The position numbers and the translations under genes were made by a program. From positions 1 through 64,000 of the forward strand of contig NZ_JAHEBV010000005.1 in the NCBI RefSeq assembly GCF_024642085.1: a stretch of DNA of 64,000 nt, written 5' to 3'. The stretch comes from Novosphingobium sp. (GTDB lineage: Bacteria > Pseudomonadota > Alphaproteobacteria > Sphingomonadales > Sphingomonadaceae). Of the stretch, positions 18,429-27,032 are shown one piece after another. The stretch's first letter is position 1; each line of letters starts with the position of its first letter. The notes under the pieces are model-generated. The model saw nothing but the letters and a program-made list of their open reading frames with translations. It did no database searches and was not told the DNA's origin.

Positions 18429-19211
18429 CTACATTGCCGAGATGCCGCCATCGATCTTGAGCTCGGCCCCGGTGACGAAGCGGCTTTCGTCGCTGGCGAG
18501 GTAGAGCACACCGTAGGCGATATCGTCGACATGGCCGACGCGTTTGAGCGGGATCTGCCGGGCCAGCTTGTCCATGATCACATCCTTGGGCTTGCCCGTG
18601 GAGGTGACCATGCCGTCAAGGATCGGGGTATCGATGAAAGTCGGGTGGACCGAATTGCTGCGGATGTCCCAGCCCATCTTGGCGCAGTACAGCGCGACCG
18701 ACTTGGACAGCATCCACACCGCTGCCTTGCTGGCATTGTAACCCGGCATAGTGTCGCTGGCGATGAGGCCGGCGATCGACGAAATGTTGACGATCGATCC
18801 CGGCTGGTGGTCCTTCATCAGGCCCAGCGCTTTCTGACAGCCGAGGAAGACCGAATCGACGTTGACCGCAAAGCCGCGATGCCAATCATCAAGGCTTGCC
18901 GTTTCAATATTACCGCGCACCCCGATCCCGGCGTTATTGACCAGGATCGACAAACCGCCCAACGCGTCGCGCGCCAGATCGACGGCGGCCTCCCACTGAT
19001 CCGGCTGGGTAACATCGAGATGGCAGGCCAGCGCATGGCCAGCGCCAAACTCGTCGTTAAGCCTGCTGGCGACGGCGCTGGCAAGTTCGTCGTTGATGTC
19101 GGCCAGCAACACCTGCGCACCCTCACGGCACAACATCCGCGCCTGCGCCGCGCCCAGGCCCTGCGCTGCGCCGGTGACCAGCGCCTTTTTGCCCGCAACC
19201 CGTCCTGTCAT
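18429..19211 (-). CDS. Short-chain dehydrogenase/reductase
   Basis: 260 residues of the classical SDR type: cofactor motif TGAAQGLG at about 14-21, NNAG at about 92-95, catalytic Ser in NISSIAG and Tyr/Lys in YNASK, and the C-terminal ...FVTGAELKIDGGISAM. The Asp in LLADINDE after the second strand favours NAD(H) over NADP(H). Similar enzymes oxidise cyclic alcohols, steroids or 3-hydroxyacyl substrates; the substrate is not clear here. GGAAGGA precedes the ATG. The Nudix gene ends 6 bp upstream, so the two share a transcript. Confidence 0.88.
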   Translation of the reverse strand: MTGRVAGKKALVTGAAQGLGAAQARMLCREGAQVLLADINDELASAVASRLNDEFGAGHALACHLDVTQPDQWEAAVDLARDALGGLSILVNNAGIGVRGNIETASLDDWHRGFAVNVDSVFLGCQKALGLMKDHQPGSIVNISSIAGLIASDTMPGYNASKAAVWMLSKSVALYCAKMGWDIRSNSVHPTFIDTPILDGMVTSTGKPKDVIMDKLARQIPLKRVGHVDDIAYGVLYLASDESRFVTGAELKIDGGISAM

Positions 19212-19217
19212 AATTCG

Positions 19218-19742
19218 CTATCCTTCCAAGATCCGGTTGCCCAGCAGCATCAGCAAGCGCACATCGATCGCTACACCCCGTGCACGCGAAGCGGAGATGA
19301 ACCGTTCAATCCCGGCCAGCGGGACACGATGGACGGTGATGTCCTCGCCGTCTACCCCGCCGCCCGGTCCGACCTGGGTAAGCTCTCGGGCGCGCAGCAG
19401 GGTAAAGCTTTCGGTGACCATGCCGGGGGAGGAATAAAACTCGCCGATCACCTCCATCCGCGCGGCGCGATAGCCGGTTTCTTCCTCTAGCTCGCGGTTG
19501 GCGGCAACAGCCGCATCCTCGTCCTCGCCGTGATCACCGATCAGGCCGGCCGGAAGCTCGATACAAGAACGGCCTAGCGGCACGCGAAACTGCTCGACCA
19601 GAACAACGTGTTTCTCCGCGTCGATCGCCAGAATGACGGCTGCCTTTATGCCGCGCGCACGGCTGACGTATTCCCATTTTCCGCGGGTCTTGGCTGCGAT
19701 GAAGTTACCCGACCAGACGGTCGTTTCGGTTTCGGCGTCCAT
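19218..19742 (-). CDS. Nudix hydrolase, ADP-ribose pyrophosphatase-like
   Basis: 174 residues. The full Nudix box is present: G-x5-E-x7-REL-EEETGY in the region GDHGEDEDAAVAANRELEEETG. The flanking ELPAGLIG and FYSSPGMVTESFTLLRAREL are typical of ADP-ribose/NUDT5-type hydrolases, which split ADP-ribose or related nucleoside diphosphate sugars to AMP and sugar phosphate. It sits 9 bp after a TPM-domain gene and 6 bp before the SDR gene, so it belongs to the lemA-TPM run. The exact substrate is inferred. Confidence 0.88.
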   Translation of the reverse strand: MDAETETTVWSGNFIAAKTRGKWEYVSRARGIKAAVILAIDAEKHVVLVEQFRVPLGRSCIELPAGLIGDHGEDEDAAVAANRELEEETGYRAARMEVIGEFYSSPGMVTESFTLLRARELTQVGPGGGVDGEDITVHRVPLAGIERFISASRARGVAIDVRLLMLLGNRILEG

Positions 19743-19751
19743 GCGCGCTGC

Positions 19752-20438
19752 TTAGACTTCGATCACGCGGTCTGGCAATTCGTTCGTGTCTTGGGCTGAA
19801 CGGGGCAGATGCTGGGCGAGTACTTCGCCGACCTTGCCGACAGCGGCGGCCATACCTGCTGCGATCTGTCCGGCGCGCAGCTCAGTCAGCATCGCGGCCA
19901 TAGCCTCGCCCCATACTTCAGGCGCGACCTTGCTGGCTATCGCTTCATCAGCAACGATTTCAGCGCGATGCTCGGCCAGGCTGAGGTAGATGAGGATGCC
20001 GGTGCGACCGGTGGTGCGGCGCTCGGCACCAACGCGGAACAGCGTCACAGCGCGGGCGCGAACCCGCGGGTTTGAAACAAAGCGCGGTATGAGGAACAGC
20101 CGCAATGGTCGCCAGAGCTGTACCAGCAGCACGCCGACAAACTTGCTCATACCCAGACATGCGGCCATGACCAGCACTTGCTGCGGCGTCCAATCGTGCG
20201 ACCATCGGCCCAGGATACGATCGATCAAGCCAAGCGAAAATGTGGGGAACGCCGAGACGGCCATCAGGGCCGTCATTGCCGCCAGCGTAGCCCAGGCCAG
20301 CGCGACATCGAAGTAGCGGTCCGACTGATCGGACACGATCGTGACTATTTCCCCCGCGCTCGTGAGCTCCGCCGTTTCGACTGCGGCCGAAATAATCGCG
20401 TGATCCGCATCGGACAGTTTCTGCACCGGTTCAGCCAT
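19752..20438 (-). CDS. Membrane TPM-domain protein, second of a pair
   Basis: 228 residues. An N-terminal TPM-like start (LSDADHAIISAAVETAELTSAGEIVTIV) is interrupted by two or three hydrophobic segments (LAWATLAAMTALMAVSAF; QVLVMAACLGMSKFVGVLLVQLW). A TPM-type second half follows: RVGAERRTTGRTGILIYLSLAEHRAEIVADEAIA. TPM domains act in photosystem repair phosphatases in plants and as membrane-anchored proteins of unclear role in bacteria. Its ATG overlaps the stop of the upstream TPM gene by 1 nt (TAATG), so the two are translated together. Confidence 0.8.
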   Translation of the reverse strand: MAEPVQKLSDADHAIISAAVETAELTSAGEIVTIVSDQSDRYFDVALAWATLAAMTALMAVSAFPTFSLGLIDRILGRWSHDWTPQQVLVMAACLGMSKFVGVLLVQLWRPLRLFLIPRFVSNPRVRARAVTLFRVGAERRTTGRTGILIYLSLAEHRAEIVADEAIASKVAPEVWGEAMAAMLTELRAGQIAAGMAAAVGKVGEVLAQHLPRSAQDTNELPDRVIEV

Positions 20439-21289
20439 TACCAGTCCCCCGATGCCCCACCGCCGTCGAACCCGCCGCCGCCTCCGCCAAAGCCACCAAA
20501 GCCGCCATCGCCTGACCCGAAACTTCCTCCTCCGCTACTCCATCCACCCGAGTTGCTGCCATGACGCATGGCCTCGGAAATGCCCCACAGAACGATACCC
20601 GGATCAATTCCGCTACGCCGGTAACCGCCGCGACGTCCACCGCGGCCAAAGAAGCTGATGAACACGATCAGCACGATCAGCCAAATGAATACACTGGGCA
20701 TTCCGCCTGCGGAGGACCCTTTACCGGATCGCTGCGCCGATGCCGCATCGGCTGCCTCAGCGACTGCCTTGGCATCAACCGGATCGCGTTCGAGTTGCGC
20801 GATCAAGGCGTCAACACCATCGGTAATGCCGCCCGCGTAGTCATCTTGTTTAAACCTGGGTGTGACCACAGTGCGAATAGTTTGTCCGACAAACCCGTCG
20901 GTCAATCGTCCCTGTGTGCCTACGGATGTCTGAATTCGCACCTTGCGTTCGTAAGGCGCGATCAGAAAAAGGACGCCTTCCTGGCTTTCCGCTCCACCAA
21001 TCCCCCACGCCCGGGCAAGATCTTGTGCGTAGCGTTCGGGAACCTGACCATCCAGCGAGGTCACGGTGACAATAATAATCGCACGCCCGGTCTCCCGATT
21101 GTAGCTGCGCAGTTTCCTATCGAGCGCAGCCTCTTGCTGATCGGGGATGATTGCGGCTTGATCCAGGATGGGGCCGTCAGGACGAGCCGGAAGCTTGGCC
21201 ATAACCGCTGTCCCGGCCAAGGCAAGAAACAAGGCCGCCAAAGCAAGCAAAAGCCGCGACAGTATTACAGGCACGGGAACGGACCGCAT
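20438..21289 (-). CDS. TPM-domain protein with Gly-rich tail (YgcG-like)
   Basis: 283 residues. A signal peptide (ILSRLLLALAALFLALAGTAVMA) is followed by a TPM domain at about 35-165: LDQAAIIPDQQEAALDRKLRSYNRETGRAIIIVTVTSL, YAQDLARAWGIGG, GVLFLIAPYERKVRIQT. A transmembrane segment (FIWLIVLIVFISFFG) and a tail of Gly, Ser and Phe come next, ending GGGGGFDGGGASGDW. This is the YgcG layout usually found beside lemA, as here. The cell role is unknown; a periplasmic domain tethered to the inner membrane is expected. Confidence 0.88.
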   Translation of the reverse strand: MRSVPVPVILSRLLLALAALFLALAGTAVMAKLPARPDGPILDQAAIIPDQQEAALDRKLRSYNRETGRAIIIVTVTSLDGQVPERYAQDLARAWGIGGAESQEGVLFLIAPYERKVRIQTSVGTQGRLTDGFVGQTIRTVVTPRFKQDDYAGGITDGVDALIAQLERDPVDAKAVAEAADAASAQRSGKGSSAGGMPSVFIWLIVLIVFISFFGRGGRRGGYRRSGIDPGIVLWGISEAMRHGSNSGGWSSGGGSFGSGDGGFGGFGGGGGGFDGGGASGDW

Positions 21290-21315
21290 GGCCGCTCCTT
21301 TCAGGTCAGGCCGTT

Positions 21316-21993
21316 TCAGTTCGCGGCAGCAGATGATGCTGCTGCAGCGGCATTGTCGTTTGCACCTCGCTTTGTACCGGGCGCTGGGGCCATATCGAAG
21401 TTGACCTTGGGTGCACTGGCAGCCCCTGGGTCTGCTTTGAACGGGATAAGCGGCTTTGCGCCATAAAACACCTTTGCACCGATGGCGTCAGGGAACGTGC
21501 GGATTGTGGTGTTGTACGACTGGACAGCAACGTTGTAGTCGCGGCGCGCCTCGTTAATGCGGTTTTCCGTCCCGGCCAGTTCGTCCATCAGTTGGCCAAA
21601 GCGGGCCTGACTTTGCAGCTGCGGATAGTTTTCAACTACGGTGCGCAGTTGCCCCAGTGCCTGGGTGAGCTGGTTCTGGGCATTCTGAAACTTTTCGAAC
21701 GTGGCAGGGTCCGAAAGATCCTCGGTCCGGATATTAATGGACGTCGCCGCTGCTCGGGCGTTGGTAACGTTTGTCAGGATCGTCGTTTCCGATGCTGCCG
21801 CTGCCTTGGCGGTTTCGACCAGGTTCGGGACCAAGTCGGCGCGGCGCTGGTATTGGCTTTCCACATCACCCCATTTGGCCTTGGCATTTTCCTCTGCCGT
21901 GGGCACAGAATTGATGCCGCAACCTGCAAGAGTGATCGAGGCAGCCGCAACGATCGCCACCCGGGGCAGATTACGCGAAAAACGGTCAACCAT
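21316..21993 (-). CDS. lemA: LemA family lipoprotein
   Basis: 225 residues from ATG 21993, which has AGAAGGAA upstream. Signal peptide [14 protein letters not shown] ends in a lipobox (LAGC), so it is a predicted lipoprotein. The LemA core follows: [26 protein letters not shown], long helices, [33 protein letters not shown], then [15 protein letters not shown]. The last 50 residues are Pro/Ala-rich. It heads the run lemA, TPM, TPM, Nudix, SDR with short gaps. LemA proteins are widespread with no firmly known activity. Confidence 0.93.
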   Translation of the reverse strand: MVDRFSRNLPRVAIVAAASITLAGCGINSVPTAEENAKAKWGDVESQYQRRADLVPNLVETAKAAAASETTILTNVTNARAAATSINIRTEDLSDPATFEKFQNAQNQLTQALGQLRTVVENYPQLQSQARFGQLMDELAGTENRINEARRDYNVAVQSYNTTIRTFPDAIGAKVFYGAKPLIPFKADPGAASAPKVNFDMAPAPGTKRGANDNAAAAASSAAAN

Positions 21994-22164
21994 CAGTACG
22001 TTCCTTCTCTCAACCGGCGGCGATCGCCTGTAGCCAAGAATGTAGCGACGCCCGATGCGCACGCAAGGACTTCGCATCAACATATCGCGCCACAATCGGT
22101 TGTTGTGCAGAAGTGCACTTTCTGGCAGCAATTGTGCGGGGCACAGCAAGGAAGGGGACCAGAA

Positions 22165-22578
22165 ATGTCCATGGTATCGGAATTCAAGGAATTTATCGCT
22201 AAGGGCAACGTGCTGGATCTTGCCGTTGGCGTCATCATCGGTGCCGCATTTGGCAAGATTGTCACATCGCTTACCGAGGATCTGATCATGCCGGTCGTCG
22301 GCAAGATATTCGGCGGTCTCGATTTTACCAGCAAGTACGTGGTACTAAGCGGCGATGTAGCACCGGGCACTTCGCTGGAAGCTGCTCGCACAGCGGGGGC
22401 TAACGTGCTTGCCTATGGTAGCTTCGTGACGGCGCTGATCAATTTCCTGATCCTGGCGTGGATCATCTTCATGATCGTCAAAGCCGCCAACCGGGCCATG
22501 CCGCCTGCTCCGGCGGCGCCCGCTGGCCCGAGCGAGGTCGACTTGCTGACGGAAATACGGGATTCGCTCAGGAAGTAG
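22165..22578 (+). CDS. mscL: Large-conductance mechanosensitive channel
   Basis: 137 residues, the usual length. The N-terminal helix and first membrane segment [46 protein letters not shown] match MscL closely. A periplasmic loop, the second segment [24 protein letters not shown] and a cytoplasmic helix ending [11 protein letters not shown] follow. It opens under membrane tension to release solutes on osmotic downshock. ATG 22165 has AAGGGGA upstream; the longer open frame to 21592 covers lemA on the other strand and is rejected. Confidence 0.97.
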   Translation: MSMVSEFKEFIAKGNVLDLAVGVIIGAAFGKIVTSLTEDLIMPVVGKIFGGLDFTSKYVVLSGDVAPGTSLEAARTAGANVLAYGSFVTALINFLILAWIIFMIVKAANRAMPPAPAAPAGPSEVDLLTEIRDSLRK

Positions 22579-22601
22579 GCGTTTTCCTGAACTTTGAATT
22601 T

Positions 22602-22641
22602 GGGGCGGGGCCGGCAAGCGGTTCCCGCCCCTTTCCTTTTG
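22602..22641 (+). terminator. Rho-independent terminator after mscL
   Basis: GGGGCGGG (22602-22609) pairs with CCCGCCCC (22624-22631) across a 14-nt loop, followed by TTTCCTTTTGG. It lies 23 bp after the mscL stop and before the tmRNA gene. Confidence 0.75.
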
Positions 22642-22689
22642 GACGTCTATGACCTATATCAGCGATGCCGGTTTCGGCCGGCTATGGTG

Positions 22690-23013
22690 ATAAATTGCGG
22701 CGTGCAATAGGCACAGCGGACCCGGGGGCAGTACCCGGCGGCTCCACCACCTTTCCCGTTGTCGCGGGGGAAATGACGGGGCCGAACCAGGATCGACGTG
22801 TGTTGAAAAGCGCAGTTTTCACCCGGGCTGAGTAACCCGTTCAAGGCTCAAAACTCATAAGTGCCAACGACAACGAAGCACTTGCTCTCGCCGCGTAACC
22901 TGACGGCCTAACGGCCTGATCTTACAAAGCGAAAGCACGGTTCGGACCGAACCGGGTAACAGAATCGGAAACCGGGGGCCCGGAGGGAGCCTAGCAACAG
23001 AATCCCTCCACCT
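22690..23013 (+). ncRNA. ssrA: Circularly permuted (two-piece) transfer-messenger RNA
   Basis: tmRNA rescues ribosomes stalled on broken mRNA. The acceptor piece comes first and ends CGGCTCC-ACCA (22739-22749), with a T-arm CCGGG/CCCGG around loop GGCAGTA. A short spacer follows, and then the coding piece begins GGGGCCG at 22778, which pairs with CGGCTCC to form the acceptor stem including the G-U pair at position 3 that alanyl-tRNA synthetase needs. The tag reading frame 22863-22898 encodes ANDNEALALAA followed by TAA. A 7-bp hairpin GGAGGGA/TCCCTCC (22982-23009) lies near the 3' end. The outer ends (22690 and 23013) are estimates. The permuted order is the known alphaproteobacterial arrangement. 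Confidence 0.95.
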
Positions 23014-23030
23014 GCTTCCCAGCGCTGGCG

Positions 23031-23273
23031 TCAGAAAACAGTTTCAGGCTTTTCCCTCATCCGCTTTTCATGAGCGATGCAGTCAAAAATCTTGGCCCCG
23101 GCCAGAAATACCGAACCAGTGCACGCAGCCATCAACAGCCAGCCACCCGCCCCCGGAAACGTGTCGAGATAGACCTTGCCGCGTTCTATCGCGCCCAAGC
23201 CCAACGCATAAATTATCAGGCACGCTTCAAAGCGGGTTTTGATAACGAAGAGACGACCGATTTTGCTCAACAT
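23031..23273 (-). CDS. Small conserved membrane protein
   Basis: 80 residues from MLSKIGRLFVIKTRFEACLIIYALGLGAIERG. Two hydrophobic segments (about 15-28 and 47-65: GGWLLMAACTGSVFLAGAKIF) flank a short loop, ending in a charged tail. I have seen this pattern as a conserved sphingomonad family but know no function. ATG 23273 has GAGGAAC upstream; an ATG 33 bases earlier is also possible. Confidence 0.7.
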   Translation of the reverse strand: MLSKIGRLFVIKTRFEACLIIYALGLGAIERGKVYLDTFPGAGGWLLMAACTGSVFLAGAKIFDCIAHEKRMREKPETVF

Positions 23274-23383
23274 GCTGCGCTGTTCCTCAAGCACGTTTCT
23301 TAGCAACGATCATGCCATGAACGCGATGCCGCGCAAGTCATTGGTTAACATCCCAGCAACTGTAAATGTTAGCGACAAAAAGG

Positions 23384-24634
23384 CTAGCAAAGCTCGGAAA
23401 GATCAAGGGAATCGAGCAGCTCATCGCGCGCGGTCTTAACCTTCTCGGCAAGATCATCGCTGCCCACGTCGTTCGATGAAATGCTTTCCGGCCAGAAGGC
23501 GGCGATGATCGTTTCGATCCGTTCAGCCTTCGCGGAGTCCAGCAGGAAGCGGGTATCAACGCTCTTCGGTTCCGCCACGACGCGCAGGCGCAGGCAAGCG
23601 GGACCGCCGCCATTGGCCATCGATTGCCGCACATCGACTGGGAGGACCCGGCGGATCGGCCCGTTGGTAGCGCGCATTTCATCCAGCCAAGCGCGCACCC
23701 GAGGATGCTCCCACGCTTCGAGCGGGATCACCAAGGCCATTTCGCCCGTCGGCAATGTCAACAACTGTGCGTTGAAAAGGTAGGAAGAAATGGCATCACC
23801 GAGGCTGACTGCGCTGGCCGGCACCACAACGATTTCCGCCTCTGGCAATGCAGCACGAATTGCACTGTACGTCCCTTCCGGATCGGCGAAGGCCTGTTCG
23901 TGGGTAAACAGCACCCGCTCGTTGGCAACCGCTACAACATCATTGTGAAACGCTCCGGCGGCGATCGCTGCGGGGTTCTGTTCAACGAACAAAGTGCGGC
24001 CTGCTTCAAGCCCATGCCGGCGGGCGACTGCCCGACTGGCTTGTTCGTGCTGCCGGGCGGGAAAGGCACCGCCGCTGGTCCCATAGACGAAGATTTCTAT
24101 ACCCGACTGGTCGTGGCGGGACGCCATGCGCATATGATTGGCCGCGCCCTCATCGCCGAAGCATGGCGGGACCGGATCATGCACTGTAAAGTGATCGGCA
24201 CTCCCAAAGGCCACTCTCAACTGCTTAAGCGTGTCGGGCCATTCCTGCGAGCGGTGGGGCATAGTGACAAGATTGGCCACAGTCAGGTGGCAGCGGCCGT
24301 CGGTGGTATCCGCGGCGGGTGAAACGGTTGCTGCGTTGGCAGTCCACATTGAACTGGCAGACCAGGCCGCGGCAAGCAAACGCGCATCCTCCGTCCCGTC
24401 AGCGCCGATTGCGGAGAGGAAAGCGGCGTTGGGTCGTGGCAAAGGAAGCAGGATGCCCTGAGCCAAGCCCAAGTCCATGTTGTGCCGCATTTTGGCTAGG
24501 CCCTGCAGCGCAGCAGCCCGGGGAAAAGATGTATCACCGCCATGGCTGGCAGAGGCAAGGTTGCCCAGGCTCAGCCCTGCGTAGTTGTGGCTGGGTCCGA
24601 TAATCCCGTCAAAATTGATTTCGACTGCGCTCAT
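23384..24634 (-). CDS. astB: N-succinylarginine dihydrolase
   Basis: Second enzyme of the arginine succinyltransferase pathway: hydrolyses N2-succinylarginine to N2-succinylornithine, CO2 and two NH3. About 416 residues, slightly shorter than the E. coli enzyme. Family signatures: INFDGIIGPSHNYAGLSLGN at the start, MWTANAATVSPAADTTDGRCHLTVANL, catalytic His in FHNDVVAVANERVLFTHE and catalytic Cys in GGGPACLRLRVV near the C-terminus. ATG 24634 follows the astA stop by 2 nt; an ATG 9 bases earlier would overlap astA. The order is hydrolase, astA, astB on one transcript. Confidence 0.95.
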   Translation of the reverse strand: MSAVEINFDGIIGPSHNYAGLSLGNLASASHGGDTSFPRAAALQGLAKMRHNMDLGLAQGILLPLPRPNAAFLSAIGADGTEDARLLAAAWSASSMWTANAATVSPAADTTDGRCHLTVANLVTMPHRSQEWPDTLKQLRVAFGSADHFTVHDPVPPCFGDEGAANHMRMASRHDQSGIEIFVYGTSGGAFPARQHEQASRAVARRHGLEAGRTLFVEQNPAAIAAGAFHNDVVAVANERVLFTHEQAFADPEGTYSAIRAALPEAEIVVVPASAVSLGDAISSYLFNAQLLTLPTGEMALVIPLEAWEHPRVRAWLDEMRATNGPIRRVLPVDVRQSMANGGGPACLRLRVVAEPKSVDTRFLLDSAKAERIETIIAAFWPESISSNDVGSDDLAEKVKTARDELLDSLDLSELC

Positions 24635-24636
24635 AA

Positions 24637-25668
24637 TTACCACCGTGCCACGTGGCTTACGATCATCCCAGGCTCAACCCGCAGCGTAGCGGCGCAGACC
24701 GGGTCGATCGAGATCCCGTCACCGTGATCGCTTACCCAGCCATAGGCAACGCGGAAATCAGCCATCTTCCCCACTGCTACAAGGCGGCGTGCTCCGCCCG
24801 TATGCTCGCCCAGTGAGCGGTCGATAGTCTTGATTTCTCCATCGACAGTTTCACGCACCGATCGGATCTGATCGGTCCGGGCCGACAGCGTTGGTCCACC
24901 ATCAAAGATGTCGACATACTTTTCCCAGACGAACCCTTCATTCTCCAACATCCGCATCGCCGCACGGCCAGTGGGGTGGGGGACGCCAATCACCGCCCGG
25001 GCCTGTTCGGTGAGCATGGCGATATAGACCGGATGCTTTGGCATCAGGTCGGCAATGAACTGATTGCCGTGCTTGGCATTGAACTCGTCAGCGTCCTGGA
25101 AATTCATACCGAAAAAACGACCGGCAACCCCGTCCCAGAAGGGCGATCCGCCGGCCTCATCGATAACCCCGCGCAATTCGGCGAAGGTCTTGTCGGCAAA
25201 CCGGCTGCGATGATTGCGGATGAAGAGGTACCGGCTTCGGGCCAGCAGCATTCCTAACCCGCCGGATCGTTCGCCTGGATGGAGGAACAGTCCGCCCACT
25301 TCTGACGATCCTTCCATGTCCGTCGACAGGTTGAGAATATCGGCACGAAACGTGCGGCCCAACTCTTCGCTGTGCTGGGTCAACGCGCCGATACGGTAGG
25401 AATAAAACGGAAACTTAAGGCCAACCGCCGAAAAAACCTGGCAGGTGCCGCGCACCTCTCCGGTTGCCGTGTCTTCCAGCATAAACACAAACATGTCGTC
25501 GCTGACATCGTCACCCTGGCGCGCAAATGCGGCGGCGGCGCGTTCCAGCTTGGCGGTCAGTGCCTTGCGGTCGGGCGGCAGGTTGGTGAAGCCTCCGCCA
25601 GTGCTTTTGGCCATTTCGTACAGATGTTGCAGGTCCGCTTCAGTGGCGGCGCGGATCACATGGGTCAA
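24637..25668 (-). CDS. astA: Arginine N-succinyltransferase
   Basis: First step of arginine degradation by the AST pathway: moves succinyl from succinyl-CoA to the arginine alpha-amino group. 343 residues with the AstA opening THVIRAATEADLQHLYEMAKSTGGGFTNLP, then LFLHPGERSGGLGMLLARSRYLFI (GNAT-like acyl-CoA-binding part), FAELRGVIDEAGGSPFWDGVAGRFFGM and IFDGGPTLSARTDQIR. The start overlaps the M20 hydrolase stop by 4 nt. It is a single-subunit type similar to AstA, not the AruF/AruG pair. Confidence 0.95.
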   Translation of the reverse strand: MTHVIRAATEADLQHLYEMAKSTGGGFTNLPPDRKALTAKLERAAAAFARQGDDVSDDMFVFMLEDTATGEVRGTCQVFSAVGLKFPFYSYRIGALTQHSEELGRTFRADILNLSTDMEGSSEVGGLFLHPGERSGGLGMLLARSRYLFIRNHRSRFADKTFAELRGVIDEAGGSPFWDGVAGRFFGMNFQDADEFNAKHGNQFIADLMPKHPVYIAMLTEQARAVIGVPHPTGRAAMRMLENEGFVWEKYVDIFDGGPTLSARTDQIRSVRETVDGEIKTIDRSLGEHTGGARRLVAVGKMADFRVAYGWVSDHGDGISIDPVCAATLRVEPGMIVSHVARW

Positions 25669-26876
25669 AGGATGGCTCCGGAGGCAAGGCGATGCAGCAC
25701 CAGCGCCGATAGCTGCGCACGGTGTTCAAGGCTGGATACAATCAGAAACTCGTCAGGAGAATGTATCGCGCCGCCCAGCACGCCCATTGTGTCTACCACC
25801 GGCACGCCGCAAGCGGCGATATTGTTGCCGTCGCAAACTCCGCCAGAAGCAATACGCCCGATCGGCTGGCCCAGCAGGGCGCTGCATTCCTCGACCATCC
25901 CGAACAGCTTTTCGGCTGCGGCGTCAACCGGTTTGGGCGGACGCGAAATACCGCCATGGACGTGGCAGGCTACTTCGTGCGCAGCGGTGATCTCGGCGAT
26001 CAGGGCAGTGAAGTGCTGCTGGAATGCTGCGGTGTCATCGCTGCTGCGCGGGCGGATGTTGAATCGCAGAACGGCATGATCAGGAACAACATTGTTGGCG
26101 CTGCCGCCCTCGATACGGGCCGGATTTACCGCCAGGCCGTCCCGGGCAATCGCCTTGAGCCGGACGGCCAATGCAGCAGCGGCGACGATAGCGTTGCGGC
26201 CTTCGTCGGGATTGCGCCCGGCGTGGGCGGATCGGCCAGTGATGACGACGCTGTAATTGCCGCTGCCAGACCGTTCGCCAGCCAGCGTGCCATCTGGCAG
26301 AGCGGACGGCTCATAGGTCAATGCCGCGACCTTGCCGCGTGCCAGATCAGCAATAAGCGGCGCGGAAGAAAGGCTGCCGGTTTCCTCATCCGAATTGATC
26401 AGGATATCGTAACCCACGCCTTTCGCAGACTTGCTGCTTTCAAAAACTTTGAGTGCTGCGAGGATCACTGCAATTCCGCCCTTCATGTCGGCAGTACCAG
26501 GGCCGTTGAGTGTCTGAGGGTCCCGCCACACTGTCTGCTGAAACGGGTGGTTGGCAGGAAAGACAGTGTCCATGTGCCCGGTCAGAAGGAAGCGCCGCTT
26601 CGCCTCGGGCCGGACGCGCAGCACGAAGTGCGAACCGTTGGCAATTTCGCATCGGCTACCGTCAGCAGCCACAGATTGGACTGGTTCAGGGCTTAAGTCA
26701 GTGATCGCACCCGGAAGCGCACAAAAAGCGTCCGCCAGGGCTTTCCATTGCCGCGACAGGCCGGAAAGGTTGCCGGTCCCGGTGTTAATGGCGCTCCATG
26801 CCAGCACCTGATGGAGCATCGGCGCGGCATCGACGCGCGCGATCAGATCGCGCTCCAAGGACGAAAGCTGTTGCAT
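25665..26876 (-). CDS. M20 family metallopeptidase-like hydrolase in the ast operon
   Basis: 403 residues of the M20 di-zinc hydrolase family, closest in feel to glutamate carboxypeptidase (CPG2-like). Metal and catalytic residues are visible in order: TGHMDTVF (first His and Asp), GPGTADMKGGIAV (bridging Asp), INSDEETGS (catalytic Glu pair), and IHSPDEF near the end (last His), with a lid domain containing ITGRSAHAGRNPDEGRNAI. It leads the cluster and overlaps astA by 4 nt. The pathway needs an enzyme to split N-succinylglutamate (normally AstE, an M14-type enzyme). An M20 enzyme that cuts N-acyl-glutamate bonds would fit; this is inference. Confidence 0.85.
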   Translation of the reverse strand: MQQLSSLERDLIARVDAAPMLHQVLAWSAINTGTGNLSGLSRQWKALADAFCALPGAITDLSPEPVQSVAADGSRCEIANGSHFVLRVRPEAKRRFLLTGHMDTVFPANHPFQQTVWRDPQTLNGPGTADMKGGIAVILAALKVFESSKSAKGVGYDILINSDEETGSLSSAPLIADLARGKVAALTYEPSALPDGTLAGERSGSGNYSVVITGRSAHAGRNPDEGRNAIVAAAALAVRLKAIARDGLAVNPARIEGGSANNVVPDHAVLRFNIRPRSSDDTAAFQQHFTALIAEITAAHEVACHVHGGISRPPKPVDAAAEKLFGMVEECSALLGQPIGRIASGGVCDGNNIAACGVPVVDTMGVLGGAIHSPDEFLIVSSLEHRAQLSALVLHRLASGAIL

Positions 26877-27032
26877 GTGAAACCGTCTCTAGCCGAGGCG
26901 CGCAAGCTGTCCAAGCCCCGTTGCCAACCGTTTGCCACTGCGGCATAGGGCCTCGCGTTCCTCCCCGGAATTGTCGATACGGACGGCCATGCCAGCAGGC
27001 GGGGTTCGGACATACGTGGACGCGAGGATGGA

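Noticed and set aside
17054..18532. A 492-residue minus-strand open frame over the methyltransferase
   Set aside because: Antisense to an intact D12 methylase with all motifs; no domain of its own.
20440..20560. Glycine-rich, repeat-like coding DNA at the end of the YgcG-like gene
   Set aside because: This is the usual low-complexity tail of YgcG-like TPM proteins, not a mobile repeat or CRISPR.
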